NCBI GenBank assembly: GCA_013215285.1
Contig: JABSRD010000001.1
Span: 482,919 to 546,918, forward strand
Direction of reading: 5' to 3'
Length of the DNA: 64,000 nucleotides
DNA from: Candidatus Nitrosopumilus sp.
GTDB lineage: Archaea > Thermoproteota > Nitrososphaeria > Nitrososphaerales > Nitrosopumilaceae
Below the pieces are notes generated by a model, which searched no databases, was not told the DNA's origin, and worked only from the letters and a program-made list of their open reading frames with translations. This document shows positions 35,725 through 44,615 of the stretch, piece by piece (position 1 is the stretch's first letter; each line of letters starts with the position of its first letter). A program made the position numbers and the translations under genes.

Positions 35725-36048
35725 ATGCATATTGAATATGAAGAATTTAACACAATTGAAGATTTTTTCATGTATATGGCAGCAGCAGCACCTCCAATGA
35801 AAAATACAATGCCAATTAATTCTTACAAGGATCATGTCATGGCATTCATTCCACTTAGTCCCTCCACTGGAGAATCATACTTGATGCTTTATGCAAAGGG
35901 TTCACTTGAATCTGGAATTTATGAATTTGATGTTTCATCAAAATCTTACAAAAAAGTTGAATCTATTGAGAGAGCAGATAAAGTCTATTTCATCTCTATA
36001 ACTCCTAAACGAAACACTATTGCCGATATTGCTTTAGAAAATCTATAA
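35725..36048 (+). CDS. Conserved hypothetical protein
   Basis: 107 residues, no signal peptide or helix of membrane type. MHIEYEEFNTIEDFFMYMAA is followed by a beta-rich part (VMAFIPLSPSTGESYLMLYA, GIYEFDVSSKSYKKVE, KVYFISITPKR). Start ATG 35725 has a TATA-like ttatattga about 27 bases upstream, consistent with a leaderless message. Its 3' end overlaps the radical SAM gene by 6 bases, convergent. Family not recognised. Confidence 0.6.
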   Translation: MHIEYEEFNTIEDFFMYMAAAAPPMKNTMPINSYKDHVMAFIPLSPSTGESYLMLYAKGSLESGIYEFDVSSKSYKKVESIERADKVYFISITPKRNTIADIALENL

Positions 36049-37623
36049 TTTCTTTGTTTGAATTTTAGGTGCAGTTACTGATACACTTCTTGCGTATTTA
36101 TCCATAATCTCATCAGGTGTTCTTCTATTGAAGAGATCTTTACATAATCCTCTAAGATACCTCATGATTGCCCAAGTTCCTGCTTTGAGGATTCCATACA
36201 TGAAAACTTTCATTGGTGGACCATATGTATTATTTCTAAGAATAATTGGAATAATGTCATTAATTACTCGCATATTATTTTCCCAACATTTCCAAAATAA
36301 TGTAAATTGCGCCTCATTCAAGTTTCCAAAATGCATTGAATTCTTTTCACTAAAATCTTGATACAGCAATGGTGCTACCAGTCCTCTAAAGTCCATTGCT
36401 CTAAAATCTCTGATCATATCAATGGTGTATTGACTATCATCTGGAGTTTCATCAGGCCAACCAATAATGATTGTTGCAGCTGGGAACCATTTATTTTTAT
36501 TTAGAATTTTTGCACCTTCCATAACCACACTTCCCCATTCTTCAGGGGAGAATGGTTTTGTTTTAACCCCAAGATGTTTCTTTACTAATGCTGGTGCTAC
36601 TGTTTCAATTCCCAAATTTGTTGCTAACCATCTTCCAGATTCATCTTGTTTATTGATATGTGAAATTTGTTGCATTAATGTAGGATCTGCTGCAACTGCT
36701 GAAAATGTCATATGTGTAGTTCCAACAAAATTTGCCCCCAATCCTTTGAGTCCTTTCCACAAATCCGTAATCATATCTCTGTTTGGAATGAAATCTCTGT
36801 TATCACATCCATAAAGCAACATTTCATCTGAATGTAACCAAATTGAATCAAATCCATAATCTAAGTTAATTTTTGCTTCTTGTTGTAATCTTTCTAATGG
36901 AAGGTCTTTCTTTGATCTTTTATTTACGTCACAAAAATCACATCCTCTTCCACATCCTCTCATTGCCTCGATCAACGAATTAATTGTAGGACCTTCAATA
37001 ACTGGAATATTTTCAAGGTTTCTAACAAAACAATGCATTAATTCTGGTGCATCTCCTTTTTCTAAATCTTGGAATAAATCTACTGCTAATTCATCAGCTT
37101 CGCCTACAACCACTGTATCAATTCCATGAATTTTCATTCTGTCTGATTTTGCCATCTCCCATGCTCCATTACCTCCTACCACAACTTTGAAATCATATTT
37201 CTTTTTAAGCTGAATAATACTTGCACACATTCTTTTGAATTTCATTGCAATGTAGGATAATTTCTCTGGTGACATTGTTGTAGTAACTGGTGCCATTCCT
37301 AATGGATCCATAACGTTAATTCCAACAACCTTGGTATCTGGGCCAATGGATTTCTCGAGCATTTCGGGATGTGCCATAAATACATCCTCTCTTTTGTATC
37401 CTCCTTGAATTAATGAGCTTTCTATTCGTCTTAATCCTACTTGAGCAACTTTAACTTCGCCTGTTATAGGATCTGTTTCAACTGATGGACAGAAAACTTT
37501 GTCAAATACCCATTCAGGTAGAACCTCATATGGCCCACATGCAATAAAACCATAAAGAAAATTCCCCCGATAATTTGTCATTAAACTACGATCAGCAGTA
37601 AGTACTATACGTTTGCCAGCCAA
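36043..37623 (-). CDS. B12-binding-type radical SAM protein
   Basis: 526 residues. The N-terminal part resembles a cobalamin-binding Rossmann domain (VVGINVMDPLGMAP, VVVGGNGAWEM, TVVVGEADE) without the DxHxxG motif. The radical SAM cluster motif is RGCGRGCDFCD (Cys-x3-Cys-x2-Cys) at about 225-235. The C-terminal 150 residues follow the barrel (AATIIIGWPDETPDDSQYT). The family includes the archaeal tetraether ring synthases GrsA/GrsB, attractive in a lipid-cyclising archaeon, but many other members exist and no lipid gene adjoins. Substrate open. Confidence 0.78.
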   Translation of the reverse strand: MAGKRIVLTADRSLMTNYRGNFLYGFIACGPYEVLPEWVFDKVFCPSVETDPITGEVKVAQVGLRRIESSLIQGGYKREDVFMAHPEMLEKSIGPDTKVVGINVMDPLGMAPVTTTMSPEKLSYIAMKFKRMCASIIQLKKKYDFKVVVGGNGAWEMAKSDRMKIHGIDTVVVGEADELAVDLFQDLEKGDAPELMHCFVRNLENIPVIEGPTINSLIEAMRGCGRGCDFCDVNKRSKKDLPLERLQQEAKINLDYGFDSIWLHSDEMLLYGCDNRDFIPNRDMITDLWKGLKGLGANFVGTTHMTFSAVAADPTLMQQISHINKQDESGRWLATNLGIETVAPALVKKHLGVKTKPFSPEEWGSVVMEGAKILNKNKWFPAATIIIGWPDETPDDSQYTIDMIRDFRAMDFRGLVAPLLYQDFSEKNSMHFGNLNEAQFTLFWKCWENNMRVINDIIPIILRNNTYGPPMKVFMYGILKAGTWAIMRYLRGLCKDLFNRRTPDEIMDKYARSVSVTAPKIQTKKL

Positions 37624-37701
37624 TTATTCAACATCGTTAATGATCATTATATATCATTTACGTGATCACTTTACTTTATCCATCTGTAAATTTTGATTGA
37701 A

Positions 37702-38481
37702 TTATTTTTTATTTTTTCTGATGGTTCTATTTGCAATATTTGCTGCAATTCCGCCTGCAGCAATTCCATTATCAATATTCACCACTGATAATCCTAATGA
37801 ACAACTTTGAAGCATCGATGCAAGTGCTGCTATACCTTTTTCGCCATATCCATACCCTGTTGATGTTGGAATTCCAATAATTGGAATATCTATCATGGTT
37901 GAAACAAGTGTTGCTAAAGCACCCTCCATTCCTGCAGCCACTATGATACAATCTACATCTTCTTCTATCATTTTTTTTAAGACTGGAAATATTCTTTGAA
38001 TGCCTGCAACTCCTACATCATAACTTGTGATACATTTACAATTCATTGCTTCACACATTAGTCTAGATTCCTCTGCAACTCCAATATCTGATGTTCCTGC
38101 AGTGATTATTCCCACTTTTCCACCATGAAATTTAATTGGTTTTTTAAATAATAATAGCGATGATGATTTTTTACCAACCTTTGTTTTAATTTTTAACTTT
38201 TTTACAAAAACTAAAATTTTTTGATAATCTTCTTTTCTAATTCTTGAAACAATTACTGAATTTGTTTTTTCCAATGTTTTTTTGATAATCTTTTTAATTT
38301 CATCTAATTCTTTTGGTTCTGCAAAAATTACTTCTGGAATTCCCCTTCGCTTTCTTCTGTTAATGTCAATTTTTGCAAATCCTTCCACTTCTTCAATTGA
38401 ATATAGTGATAGAAGCTTCTTTGCATTATTTACAGAAATTTTATTTGCTTTTAATGATTCCAAAATTTCATGAATTTCCAA
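37702..38481 (-). CDS. larB: LarB: pyridinium-3,5-biscarboxylic acid mononucleotide synthase
   Basis: 259 residues. The N-terminal helical part (ISVNNAKKLLSLYSIEEVEG) is followed by a PurE-like domain: GIITAGTSDIGVAEESRL, VGVAGIQRIFPVLKKM, IIVAAGMEGALATLVSTMID and GIPTSTGYGYGEKGIAAL. LarB carboxylates and hydrolyses nicotinic acid adenine dinucleotide, the first step to the nickel-pincer nucleotide. It faces away from larC across the mdh gene on the same strand as mdh (33 bases). Confidence 0.9.
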   Translation of the reverse strand: MEIHEILESLKANKISVNNAKKLLSLYSIEEVEGFAKIDINRRKRRGIPEVIFAEPKELDEIKKIIKKTLEKTNSVIVSRIRKEDYQKILVFVKKLKIKTKVGKKSSSLLLFKKPIKFHGGKVGIITAGTSDIGVAEESRLMCEAMNCKCITSYDVGVAGIQRIFPVLKKMIEEDVDCIIVAAGMEGALATLVSTMIDIPIIGIPTSTGYGYGEKGIAALASMLQSCSLGLSVVNIDNGIAAGGIAANIANRTIRKNKK

Positions 38482-38514
38482 TGATATTTTTTCTTTGTTT
38501 GCATAAAAAAATGC

Positions 38515-39444
38515 TTAGATCTTGATACCTGAGATAGCGCCTTTCACACTCTCAATTCCTTTTTCAAATATTTTTCGTTCTTCATCATTTAGTTCCAATT
38601 CAATAATTTTTTCCACACCACTTTTTCCAATTACTGCTGGAACTCCAATTGTAACATCTGAATGACCATATTCACCATCAAGGTATGTTGCTATTGGAAT
38701 CACTTGTTTTCTATCTCTTACAACTGATTCAACAATTGAAGAAATTGCATTTCCTGGTGCATGTACTGTTGCCCCCTTTAATTCGATAACTTTAGCTGCA
38801 ACTTGTTTTGTGTTTAGAACTAATTCATCTAATTTTTCTTTTGGAAGAAGTGATGGTAATGGAATTCCTGAAATTGACGAAAATCTTGGTAACGGTAACA
38901 TATTTTCACCATGTTCACCAATAACTAGCGCACTGATGGAATTACGAGAATATCCTGTTGCTTCATGAATGAATTGTTTGAATCTTGATAAATCTAGCAT
39001 TCCGCCCATGCCAAATACTCGACTTCTTTCAAATCCTGATGTTTTGTAAGTAACAAATGCCATTGGATCTAGTGGATTTGTAACTGGAATTATGATTGAA
39101 TTATCTGCATATTTTTTAATATTTTCAACAACACTCTTGACAACTGAGGCATTAATTTTCAAAAGATCCATTCTTGTCATTCCTGGTTTTCTTCCAGAAC
39201 CTGCAACTACTACTACAATGTTTGATCCTTTCATGTCTGCAAAATCATTTGAACCTTTTACTTCTACATCAATTCCTTGCTCTGATAACATATGGTTAAT
39301 GTCTATTGCTTCGCCTTGTGGAAGTCCTTTTGCAACATCTAGTAACAAAATTTGATCATCTAATTTCTTTAATGCAGAAAATAATGCTGCATCTCCACCT
39401 ACTTTACCTGAACCAATTATCGTAATCATGAAAAACGACGCCAA
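38515..39444 (-). CDS. mdh: Malate dehydrogenase
   Basis: 309 residues of the LDH-like MDH group: [20 protein letters not shown], acidic LLLDVAKG (NAD), active-site loop [12 protein letters not shown] with both substrate arginines, [22 protein letters not shown] and [11 protein letters not shown] with the catalytic histidine. It interconverts malate and oxaloacetate. Divergent from larC with 75 bases between, and upstream of larB in the same direction. Confidence 0.92.
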   Translation of the reverse strand: MASFFMITIIGSGKVGGDAALFSALKKLDDQILLLDVAKGLPQGEAIDINHMLSEQGIDVEVKGSNDFADMKGSNIVVVVAGSGRKPGMTRMDLLKINASVVKSVVENIKKYADNSIIIPVTNPLDPMAFVTYKTSGFERSRVFGMGGMLDLSRFKQFIHEATGYSRNSISALVIGEHGENMLPLPRFSSISGIPLPSLLPKEKLDELVLNTKQVAAKVIELKGATVHAPGNAISSIVESVVRDRKQVIPIATYLDGEYGHSDVTIGVPAVIGKSGVEKIIELELNDEERKIFEKGIESVKGAISGIKI

Positions 39445-39489
39445 TTTTCAATAATTAAATCTAATGAAATTTCTTACAATTTAGACGAA

Positions 39490-39497
39490 TTTATAAG
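39490..39497 (+). promoter_or_regulatory. TATA box of the larC-larE-cysteine desulfurase operon
   Basis: The sequence tttataag is centred about 26 bases before ATG 39520. That spacing puts the transcription start at or next to the ATG, as in leaderless archaeal messages. Confidence 0.6.
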
Positions 39498-39519
39498 CAT
39501 TTTTGCTAATTTTTAATCA

Positions 39520-40743
39520 ATGGTTCTTGTAATTGATCCACAGATTGCAGGTATATCTGGAGATATGCTTCTTTGTTCATTGGTGGATTTGGGCGCTGAC
39601 AAAAATAAAATAATTAATGGAGTTAAGCAATCCGAAAAATATTTCTCAAATTCTTCTATTAAAAAAATTGATTTTAAAAAAATTCAAAAACATGGTATTC
39701 AATCTACTGAATTAATTTTAGAAATCGATGAAGATGTTCATGAAAAAAAAGGTTCTGAAATCAAAAAAGCAATTATTGATTCCATTAAAGCAATTGAACT
39801 TTCAGAAAAAGCAAAAACTTTTGCAGAATCTTGTATTGATACTTTGATTTTATCTGAATCTAAAATTCATGGAGTTCCTGAAGATTCTGTTCATTTTCAT
39901 GAGGCATCTAGTATTGACACTCTTGTAGATATTGTTGGTATATCCATTGCTTTAGATGATTTAGGATTATTTGATGAAAAAATTGCTTGTATGCCAATTT
40001 CTGTTGGTTCTGGGTCTGTAACCTTTTCACATGGTACAATGTCTAATCCTGCAAGTGCGATACTTGAGATTTTTAAAAATTCAAATTTAATAATTAAGGG
40101 AAATTCTACAAATGAAGAACTTACAACTCCTACAGGCGCTTGTATTTTAGTAAATTTATCAAAATATGCTATTGAATTTTATCCTTCTATGAAGATCGAT
40201 TTGATTGGTTATGGTGCAGGACAAAAAAATTTTGACTCTTTTTCAAATGTTCTAAAAATTGTTCAGGGGACTGAAAATACTTTTGGAATTGATTCCGTCA
40301 AAATTCTAGAAACAAACGTAGATGATGTTTCAGGTGAAATTCTTGGAAATCTTATTGAAAAAGTTATGGAAAAAGGTGCTATGGACGTATCAATTTTTCA
40401 TGGAATCACAAAAAAAGGAAGGCCTACTAATCTTGTGTCTGTAATTTGTAATGATGAACAAGTAGATGAATTAATAGATACTCTAGTACTTGAGACTGGA
40501 ACTTTGGGAATTCGAATTTCTGAATGTAATAGATTCACTGTTCCTAGATCAATTCATAATTTCTCTCTAACTTTGAATGGCAAATCTTTTCAAGTACATT
40601 ACAAAAAATCAACTTTTAAAGGAAAAACTGATTTTAAAATTGAATTTGATGATTTAAAAAATATTTCAAACAATATTGATAAATCCATAAAAGAAACAGA
40701 GTCATTTTTACGAAAAGAGATTGAAAAATTGGAGGAATTATGA
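39520..40743 (+). CDS. larC: LarC: nickel insertion protein of NPN cofactor synthesis
   Basis: 407 residues in one uninterrupted frame, combining the parts that in Lactobacillus are LarC1 and LarC2. DPQIAGISGDMLLCSLVDLG opens it; HFHEASSIDTLVDIVGISIA gives the metal-binding histidines; then come VSFSHG-like VTFSHGTMSNPA, TTPTGACILV and TNVDDVSGEILGNLIEKVM. LarC is a CTP-dependent nickel insertase. Stop overlaps the larE start by 4 bases. Confidence 0.92.
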   Translation: MVLVIDPQIAGISGDMLLCSLVDLGADKNKIINGVKQSEKYFSNSSIKKIDFKKIQKHGIQSTELILEIDEDVHEKKGSEIKKAIIDSIKAIELSEKAKTFAESCIDTLILSESKIHGVPEDSVHFHEASSIDTLVDIVGISIALDDLGLFDEKIACMPISVGSGSVTFSHGTMSNPASAILEIFKNSNLIIKGNSTNEELTTPTGACILVNLSKYAIEFYPSMKIDLIGYGAGQKNFDSFSNVLKIVQGTENTFGIDSVKILETNVDDVSGEILGNLIEKVMEKGAMDVSIFHGITKKGRPTNLVSVICNDEQVDELIDTLVLETGTLGIRISECNRFTVPRSIHNFSLTLNGKSFQVHYKKSTFKGKTDFKIEFDDLKNISNNIDKSIKETESFLRKEIEKLEEL

Positions 40744-41540
40744 TGACAAAGATTGATGATCTTGTTAATTGGTTTGAAGACAAAAATAAAGTAATGATTG
40801 CACTTTCTGGCGGTGTCGATAGTGCACTTGTTGCATATGCTGCATTTCAAAAATTAGGAACTTCTGCAATTGCAGTAACTGCTGATTACAAAACCCTATC
40901 TGAGGAAGAACTACAAACTTCTAAACAAATTTGTTCTGAGATAGGTATTAGACAACTATTTTTGGATTATAGTGAACTTGAAAATGAAAAATTCACAAAA
41001 AATGATTCAAATCGATGCTATCATTGTAGGATGGAATTGGGAACTCACTTGCTCGAATTGGCCAAAAAACATAATGTTGAGATTATAGTTGATGGAACAA
41101 ATCTTGATGATTTAGGTGAATATAGGCCTGGAATTAAAGCCCTAAAACAAAATGGAATTAGAAGCCCTCTTGTAGAAACCCATTTTTCAAAATCAGAAAT
41201 CAGGAATTTTGCTAAATTGGTTGGATTATCTGTATATGATAAACCATCAAACTCATGTTTAGCATCAAGAATTCCTTGGGGACAAAGAGTTACTGCTGAA
41301 AAATTAATTCGAATTGAATTTGGTGAAACTATTGTTAAACAACTTACAAAAATAAAACAAGTAAGAGTTCGTGATCTTAATGGTTCAGCAAAAATTGAAG
41401 TTGATAAAGAAATGATTTCGGTGTTTAATAATGGAATGTTAAAACAAATTACTGAGAAATTAAAGATGATTGGATTTACTGCTGTTGAAGTTGACTCCGA
41501 TGGATATATGCTAGGAAAAATTAATGTGATTGCAGATTGA
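40740..41540 (+). CDS. larE: LarE: ATP-dependent sulfur transferase of NPN cofactor synthesis
   Basis: 266 residues of the PP-loop ATP pyrophosphatase fold: VMIALSGGVDSALVAYAAF, then NRCYHCRMELG with a Cys-x2-Cys, VDGTNLDDLGEYRPG, and SNSCLASRIPWGQRV where the cysteine matches the sacrificial or cluster-binding Cys of LarE. Three cysteines in this layout suit the iron-sulfur-type LarE that does not consume itself, an inference from pattern. Overlaps larC and the cysteine desulfurase by 4 bases each. Confidence 0.92.
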   Translation: MMTKIDDLVNWFEDKNKVMIALSGGVDSALVAYAAFQKLGTSAIAVTADYKTLSEEELQTSKQICSEIGIRQLFLDYSELENEKFTKNDSNRCYHCRMELGTHLLELAKKHNVEIIVDGTNLDDLGEYRPGIKALKQNGIRSPLVETHFSKSEIRNFAKLVGLSVYDKPSNSCLASRIPWGQRVTAEKLIRIEFGETIVKQLTKIKQVRVRDLNGSAKIEVDKEMISVFNNGMLKQITEKLKMIGFTAVEVDSDGYMLGKINVIAD

Positions 41541-42706
41541 TTTATCTAGATAATGCTGCATCTACTCAAATCCATGATGATGTTTTAGATTCCATGCTAC
41601 CCTATCTTAAAGAGCAATATGGTAATCCCTCATCACTTCATCGTTACGGTAGGCTAGCTCATAAAGCAATTGAAAAAGCAAGAAAACAAATTGCTTCTCT
41701 AATTAATGCAGATCCTTCTGAAATCTTGATTACTTCTGGTGGTACAGAATCAAACAATACTGCATTGAATGGAATGCTGATGAAAAATACATCTAGTCAA
41801 ATTATTACGTCATCTATTGAACATGATGCAATTTTGGAACCTTGTAAAAGACTATCCAAAAATGGATTCAATGTTGATTATCTCCCAGTTGATAAATTTG
41901 GTATGATCTCTTTATCTGATCTAAAAAATCATATTTCTGAAAAAACTAGTCTTGTTTCAATAATGTTTGGCAATAATGAAGTTGGCACTATTCAACCAAT
42001 ATCTGAAATTGCTAAAATATGCCATGAATATAATGTTCCTTTTCATACTGATGCTGTACAAGCAATTGGCAAAATTCCAATCGATGTCAAAGAATTACGA
42101 GTAGATTTACTGTCTATTTCATCTCACAAACTTTACGGCCCTAAAGGGATAGGTGCATTGTACATCAAAAATGGTATCAACATTAATCCCGTTATTTTGG
42201 GCGGTGGACAAGAGCATGGATTACGTTCTGGAACTGAAAATGTTGCTAATATTGTAGGTTTTGGCAAAGCATGTGAAATTGCAAAAAATAATCTATATGA
42301 AAATATATCCCATGTAAAAAATCTTCGAGATTTTTTAGTTGAAAAGGTATTGAATGAAATTTCTTTAGTTACTCTTAATGGTCATCATGATATCCGATTG
42401 CCAAATAATGCCCATTTTACATTCCTTGGTGTTAATGGGGAGGATTTGTTGATCAAACTTGACGAGTATGGCGTTGCAGCTTCTACTGGTTCTGCATGTT
42501 CTGTTAATACACAAAAAGCTTCACATGTTTTACAAGCAATGAATTTTTCACATGAACAAATCACAGGTTCACTGCGATTAACTACTGGGATATTCAATAA
42601 TCAGCAAGAAATTGAACAAACAATAGATATTATAAAAAAAGTAGTAGAAGAACTCCGTTCAGTTTCCCCCTTTAAAGAAAAATATTCTTTTATTTCTAAA
42701 AACTAA
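41537..42706 (+). CDS. Cysteine desulfurase (NifS/IscS family)
   Basis: 389 residues, TTG start overlapping the larE stop. IYLDNAASTQIHDDVLDSML, YGNPSSLHRYGR, FHTDAVQAIGKIPID, the PLP lysine in SSHKLYGPKGIG, and the persulfide cysteine in STGSACSVNTQKA are all present. It releases sulfur from cysteine for iron-sulfur clusters or sulfur transferases. Coupling to larE suggests it feeds that enzyme. It meets the first PEFG gene tail to tail (4-base overlap). Confidence 0.93.
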   Translation: MIYLDNAASTQIHDDVLDSMLPYLKEQYGNPSSLHRYGRLAHKAIEKARKQIASLINADPSEILITSGGTESNNTALNGMLMKNTSSQIITSSIEHDAILEPCKRLSKNGFNVDYLPVDKFGMISLSDLKNHISEKTSLVSIMFGNNEVGTIQPISEIAKICHEYNVPFHTDAVQAIGKIPIDVKELRVDLLSISSHKLYGPKGIGALYIKNGININPVILGGGQEHGLRSGTENVANIVGFGKACEIAKNNLYENISHVKNLRDFLVEKVLNEISLVTLNGHHDIRLPNNAHFTFLGVNGEDLLIKLDEYGVAASTGSACSVNTQKASHVLQAMNFSHEQITGSLRLTTGIFNNQQEIEQTIDIIKKVVEELRSVSPFKEKYSFISKN

Positions 42707-43506
42707 ATCTTGATTTGTAATTTACTTTTAGATATAAAAATTATTGTCATGATTCCTATGATCATCATAGCCATTGCAATTGCCCCAAATTCTGGAATTA
42801 CATAAGTTCCAATAATTTCAATATCTGAATCACCATTTTCAAAATTAATTGTTATTACTCTGGAATCTGAATGTACCACTGATTCTTGATATGCAACTTC
42901 TATACCATCAATTAGAATGATGAATGTGTCATCTTTACCATCTTGTTTTTCAGCACCAATAAACTCTCTAGGTAAATCTAATGATATTACTCCTTCATCA
43001 GTTGACTCAATTTGCACTATAATTGCAAAAATATCTGAATCAACTATCATATCTTTCACAGTACCACCTTTGATGGTATATTCCACATCAAATGTTCCAC
43101 TACTTCCTGCATCTACTTCAAAATTAGTTGTAGTTTCAATTGATTCTGATTTTGGAGTATAACTAAATTCAGATTCTGCAATGTTTCCTTCACCATATGA
43201 CACTCTAACTGTATACGTTCCAACCTTTTTCCATAATGGACCTTCAGCAATTACTGTATGTGAATAACTTCCGTCTTGCGCGACTACAATCTGTGCAATA
43301 TCTACAAGATTTCCTTCAGAAAATAATTGCAATGTAATTGGTGTTTCACCTATTACCGTGGTCACCATTCCTGAAATAACTATCGTATCACTTTCATCAT
43401 AATTGTTATCATCTGTTTGAACTGAAATTAGTGATCCTTGTGCAAAAACTGTTCCAGTAGAAATTATTAGTAAAGATATTAGACTGTAAACTATTCTATA
43501 CTCCAC
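42703..43506 (-). CDS. PEFG-CTERM surface protein with Ig-like domain
   Basis: 267 residues. Signal peptide (IVYSLISLLIISTGTVFA), an Ig-like domain with DDNNYDESDTIVISGMV to WKKVGTYTVRVSYGEG, a second beta domain (residues 130-230), then the C-terminal sorting signal YVIPEFGAIAMAMMIIGIMT and a basic end SKSKLQIKI. PEFG signals are thought to be processed by an archaeosortase. First of four such genes; its 3' end is not one of the near-identical copies. A TATA-like stretch at about 43529-43540 agrees with ATG 43506. Confidence 0.85.
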   Translation of the reverse strand: MEYRIVYSLISLLIISTGTVFAQGSLISVQTDDNNYDESDTIVISGMVTTVIGETPITLQLFSEGNLVDIAQIVVAQDGSYSHTVIAEGPLWKKVGTYTVRVSYGEGNIAESEFSYTPKSESIETTTNFEVDAGSSGTFDVEYTIKGGTVKDMIVDSDIFAIIVQIESTDEGVISLDLPREFIGAEKQDGKDDTFIILIDGIEVAYQESVVHSDSRVITINFENGDSDIEIIGTYVIPEFGAIAMAMMIIGIMTIIFISKSKLQIKI

Positions 43507-43543
43507 AAAGTTTTCAATACTAGTTTCTATATTTCCTTTACTA

Positions 43544-43677
43544 TTAAAAATGAAAAAAAATTGTAATTTTAGTATCTTGGCATAATGCTAAGTCTTGACT
43601 TTGCAGAGATTGCAATTATTGAGATAATAGATACTGCTAGAATTATGGCTGCGATTGTACCAAATTCTGGTATTACA
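43544..43677 (-). repeat. Shared 3' end of PEFG genes, copy A
   Basis: About 130 bp covering the last 35 codons and the A/T-rich trailer of the gene at 43569. It differs from copies at 44482 and 48567 by only a few bases, although the gene bodies differ strongly. Confidence 0.9.
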
Positions 43678-44444
43678 TAGGTACCAATAATCTCAATTTG
43701 TTCAGCGCCAGCTGGGAACATAATTGTTACTTTGTTTGCAACAATTTCAATATCATCCCATTCTTCTCCATCTACTAGTACCATGAAGATACCTTTTTGG
43801 ATTGTTTTTGATGGGGTTACAGTTAATGTTCCATCATCATTGGCATTGATGTTAATGATAATTGAATTATCATCTGTATTGAGAGTTGCACTTGTTACTA
43901 TTCCACCTGAAATACTATATGGTATACATTGACCACTTGCAGATATTTCATTAGCACCACATTGTTTGTCTTGTGTTGAATAGTCTGGTGTAAATGCAAC
44001 TCCACCAGTTAGTTCAACTTTTGCACTGTTACTTTTTTCAACACTGCCATAGTTTACTTTAATGGTGTAGGTACCGTCATATTTCCATAATGCACCTGCT
44101 GTGTTTAGTGTTGTCTCAAAACTACCATCACTTGCTAAATTGATTTGAGCAATTGTAACAATAGAATTTAGAGGACTCACAACAGTTACTGTGATTGGAA
44201 ATCCAGATACATTTGCTACTTGACCTTTTACCATAATTATCTCATTATGACTATAATCTGTTTTATCTGTCCAGACTGATACTGGTATGTCTGCTAACAG
44301 CATTTTATGTGCTAGTTCTTTGGCATCTGCAGGAATCATTGTACCTCCTTCTTGATAATGCCCAGTAGCATATGCTGATGACATGGTTAATGTACCGACT
44401 GTAAATAAAACGGCTAGTAGCGCGAACGAAGTACGGCTGTTCAT
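43569..44444 (-). CDS. PEFG-CTERM surface protein with Ig-like domain
   Basis: 291 residues. Signal peptide (FALLAVLFTVGTLTMSSAYA), Ig-like domain from DKTDYSHNEIIMVKGQV to LWKYDGTYTIKVNYGS, a linker with two Cys (KQCGANEISASGQCIPY), a second beta domain and the sorting signal YVIPEFGTIAAIILAVSIIS ending SKSRLSIMPRY-like basic tail. The tail is nearly identical in DNA to those of the genes at 44508 and 48593. Probably anchored at the cell surface; ligand unknown. Confidence 0.85.
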   Translation of the reverse strand: MNSRTSFALLAVLFTVGTLTMSSAYATGHYQEGGTMIPADAKELAHKMLLADIPVSVWTDKTDYSHNEIIMVKGQVANVSGFPITVTVVSPLNSIVTIAQINLASDGSFETTLNTAGALWKYDGTYTIKVNYGSVEKSNSAKVELTGGVAFTPDYSTQDKQCGANEISASGQCIPYSISGGIVTSATLNTDDNSIIININANDDGTLTVTPSKTIQKGIFMVLVDGEEWDDIEIVANKVTIMFPAGAEQIEIIGTYVIPEFGTIAAIILAVSIISIIAISAKSRLSIMPRY

Positions 44445-44468
44445 CTTGTTGCGATTTACACCCGTCTC

Positions 44469-44480
44469 TATTTATGTATA
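44469..44480 (-). promoter_or_regulatory. TATA box of the PEFG gene at 43569
   Basis: Reading the minus strand, tatacataaata is centred about 27-30 bases before ATG 44444, giving a nearly leaderless message. The neighbouring PEFG gene has almost the same box at 45379-45390. Confidence 0.6.
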
Positions 44481-44481
44481 C

Positions 44482-44615
44482 TTAAAAAATGAAAAAAAAT
44501 TGTAATTTTAGTATCTTGGCATAATGCTAAGTCTTGACTTTGCAGAGATTGCAATTATTGAGATAATAGATACTGCTAGAATCATGGCTGCGATTGTACC
44601 AAATTCTGGTATTAC
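44482..44615 (-). repeat. Shared 3' end of PEFG genes, copy B (intact trailer)
   Basis: About 130 bp containing the end of the gene at 44508 and its trailer. Because the trailer here runs uninterrupted into the upstream promoter (tttatgtatacttaaaaaat), this copy shows what the transposon target looked like before insertion. Confidence 0.9.
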
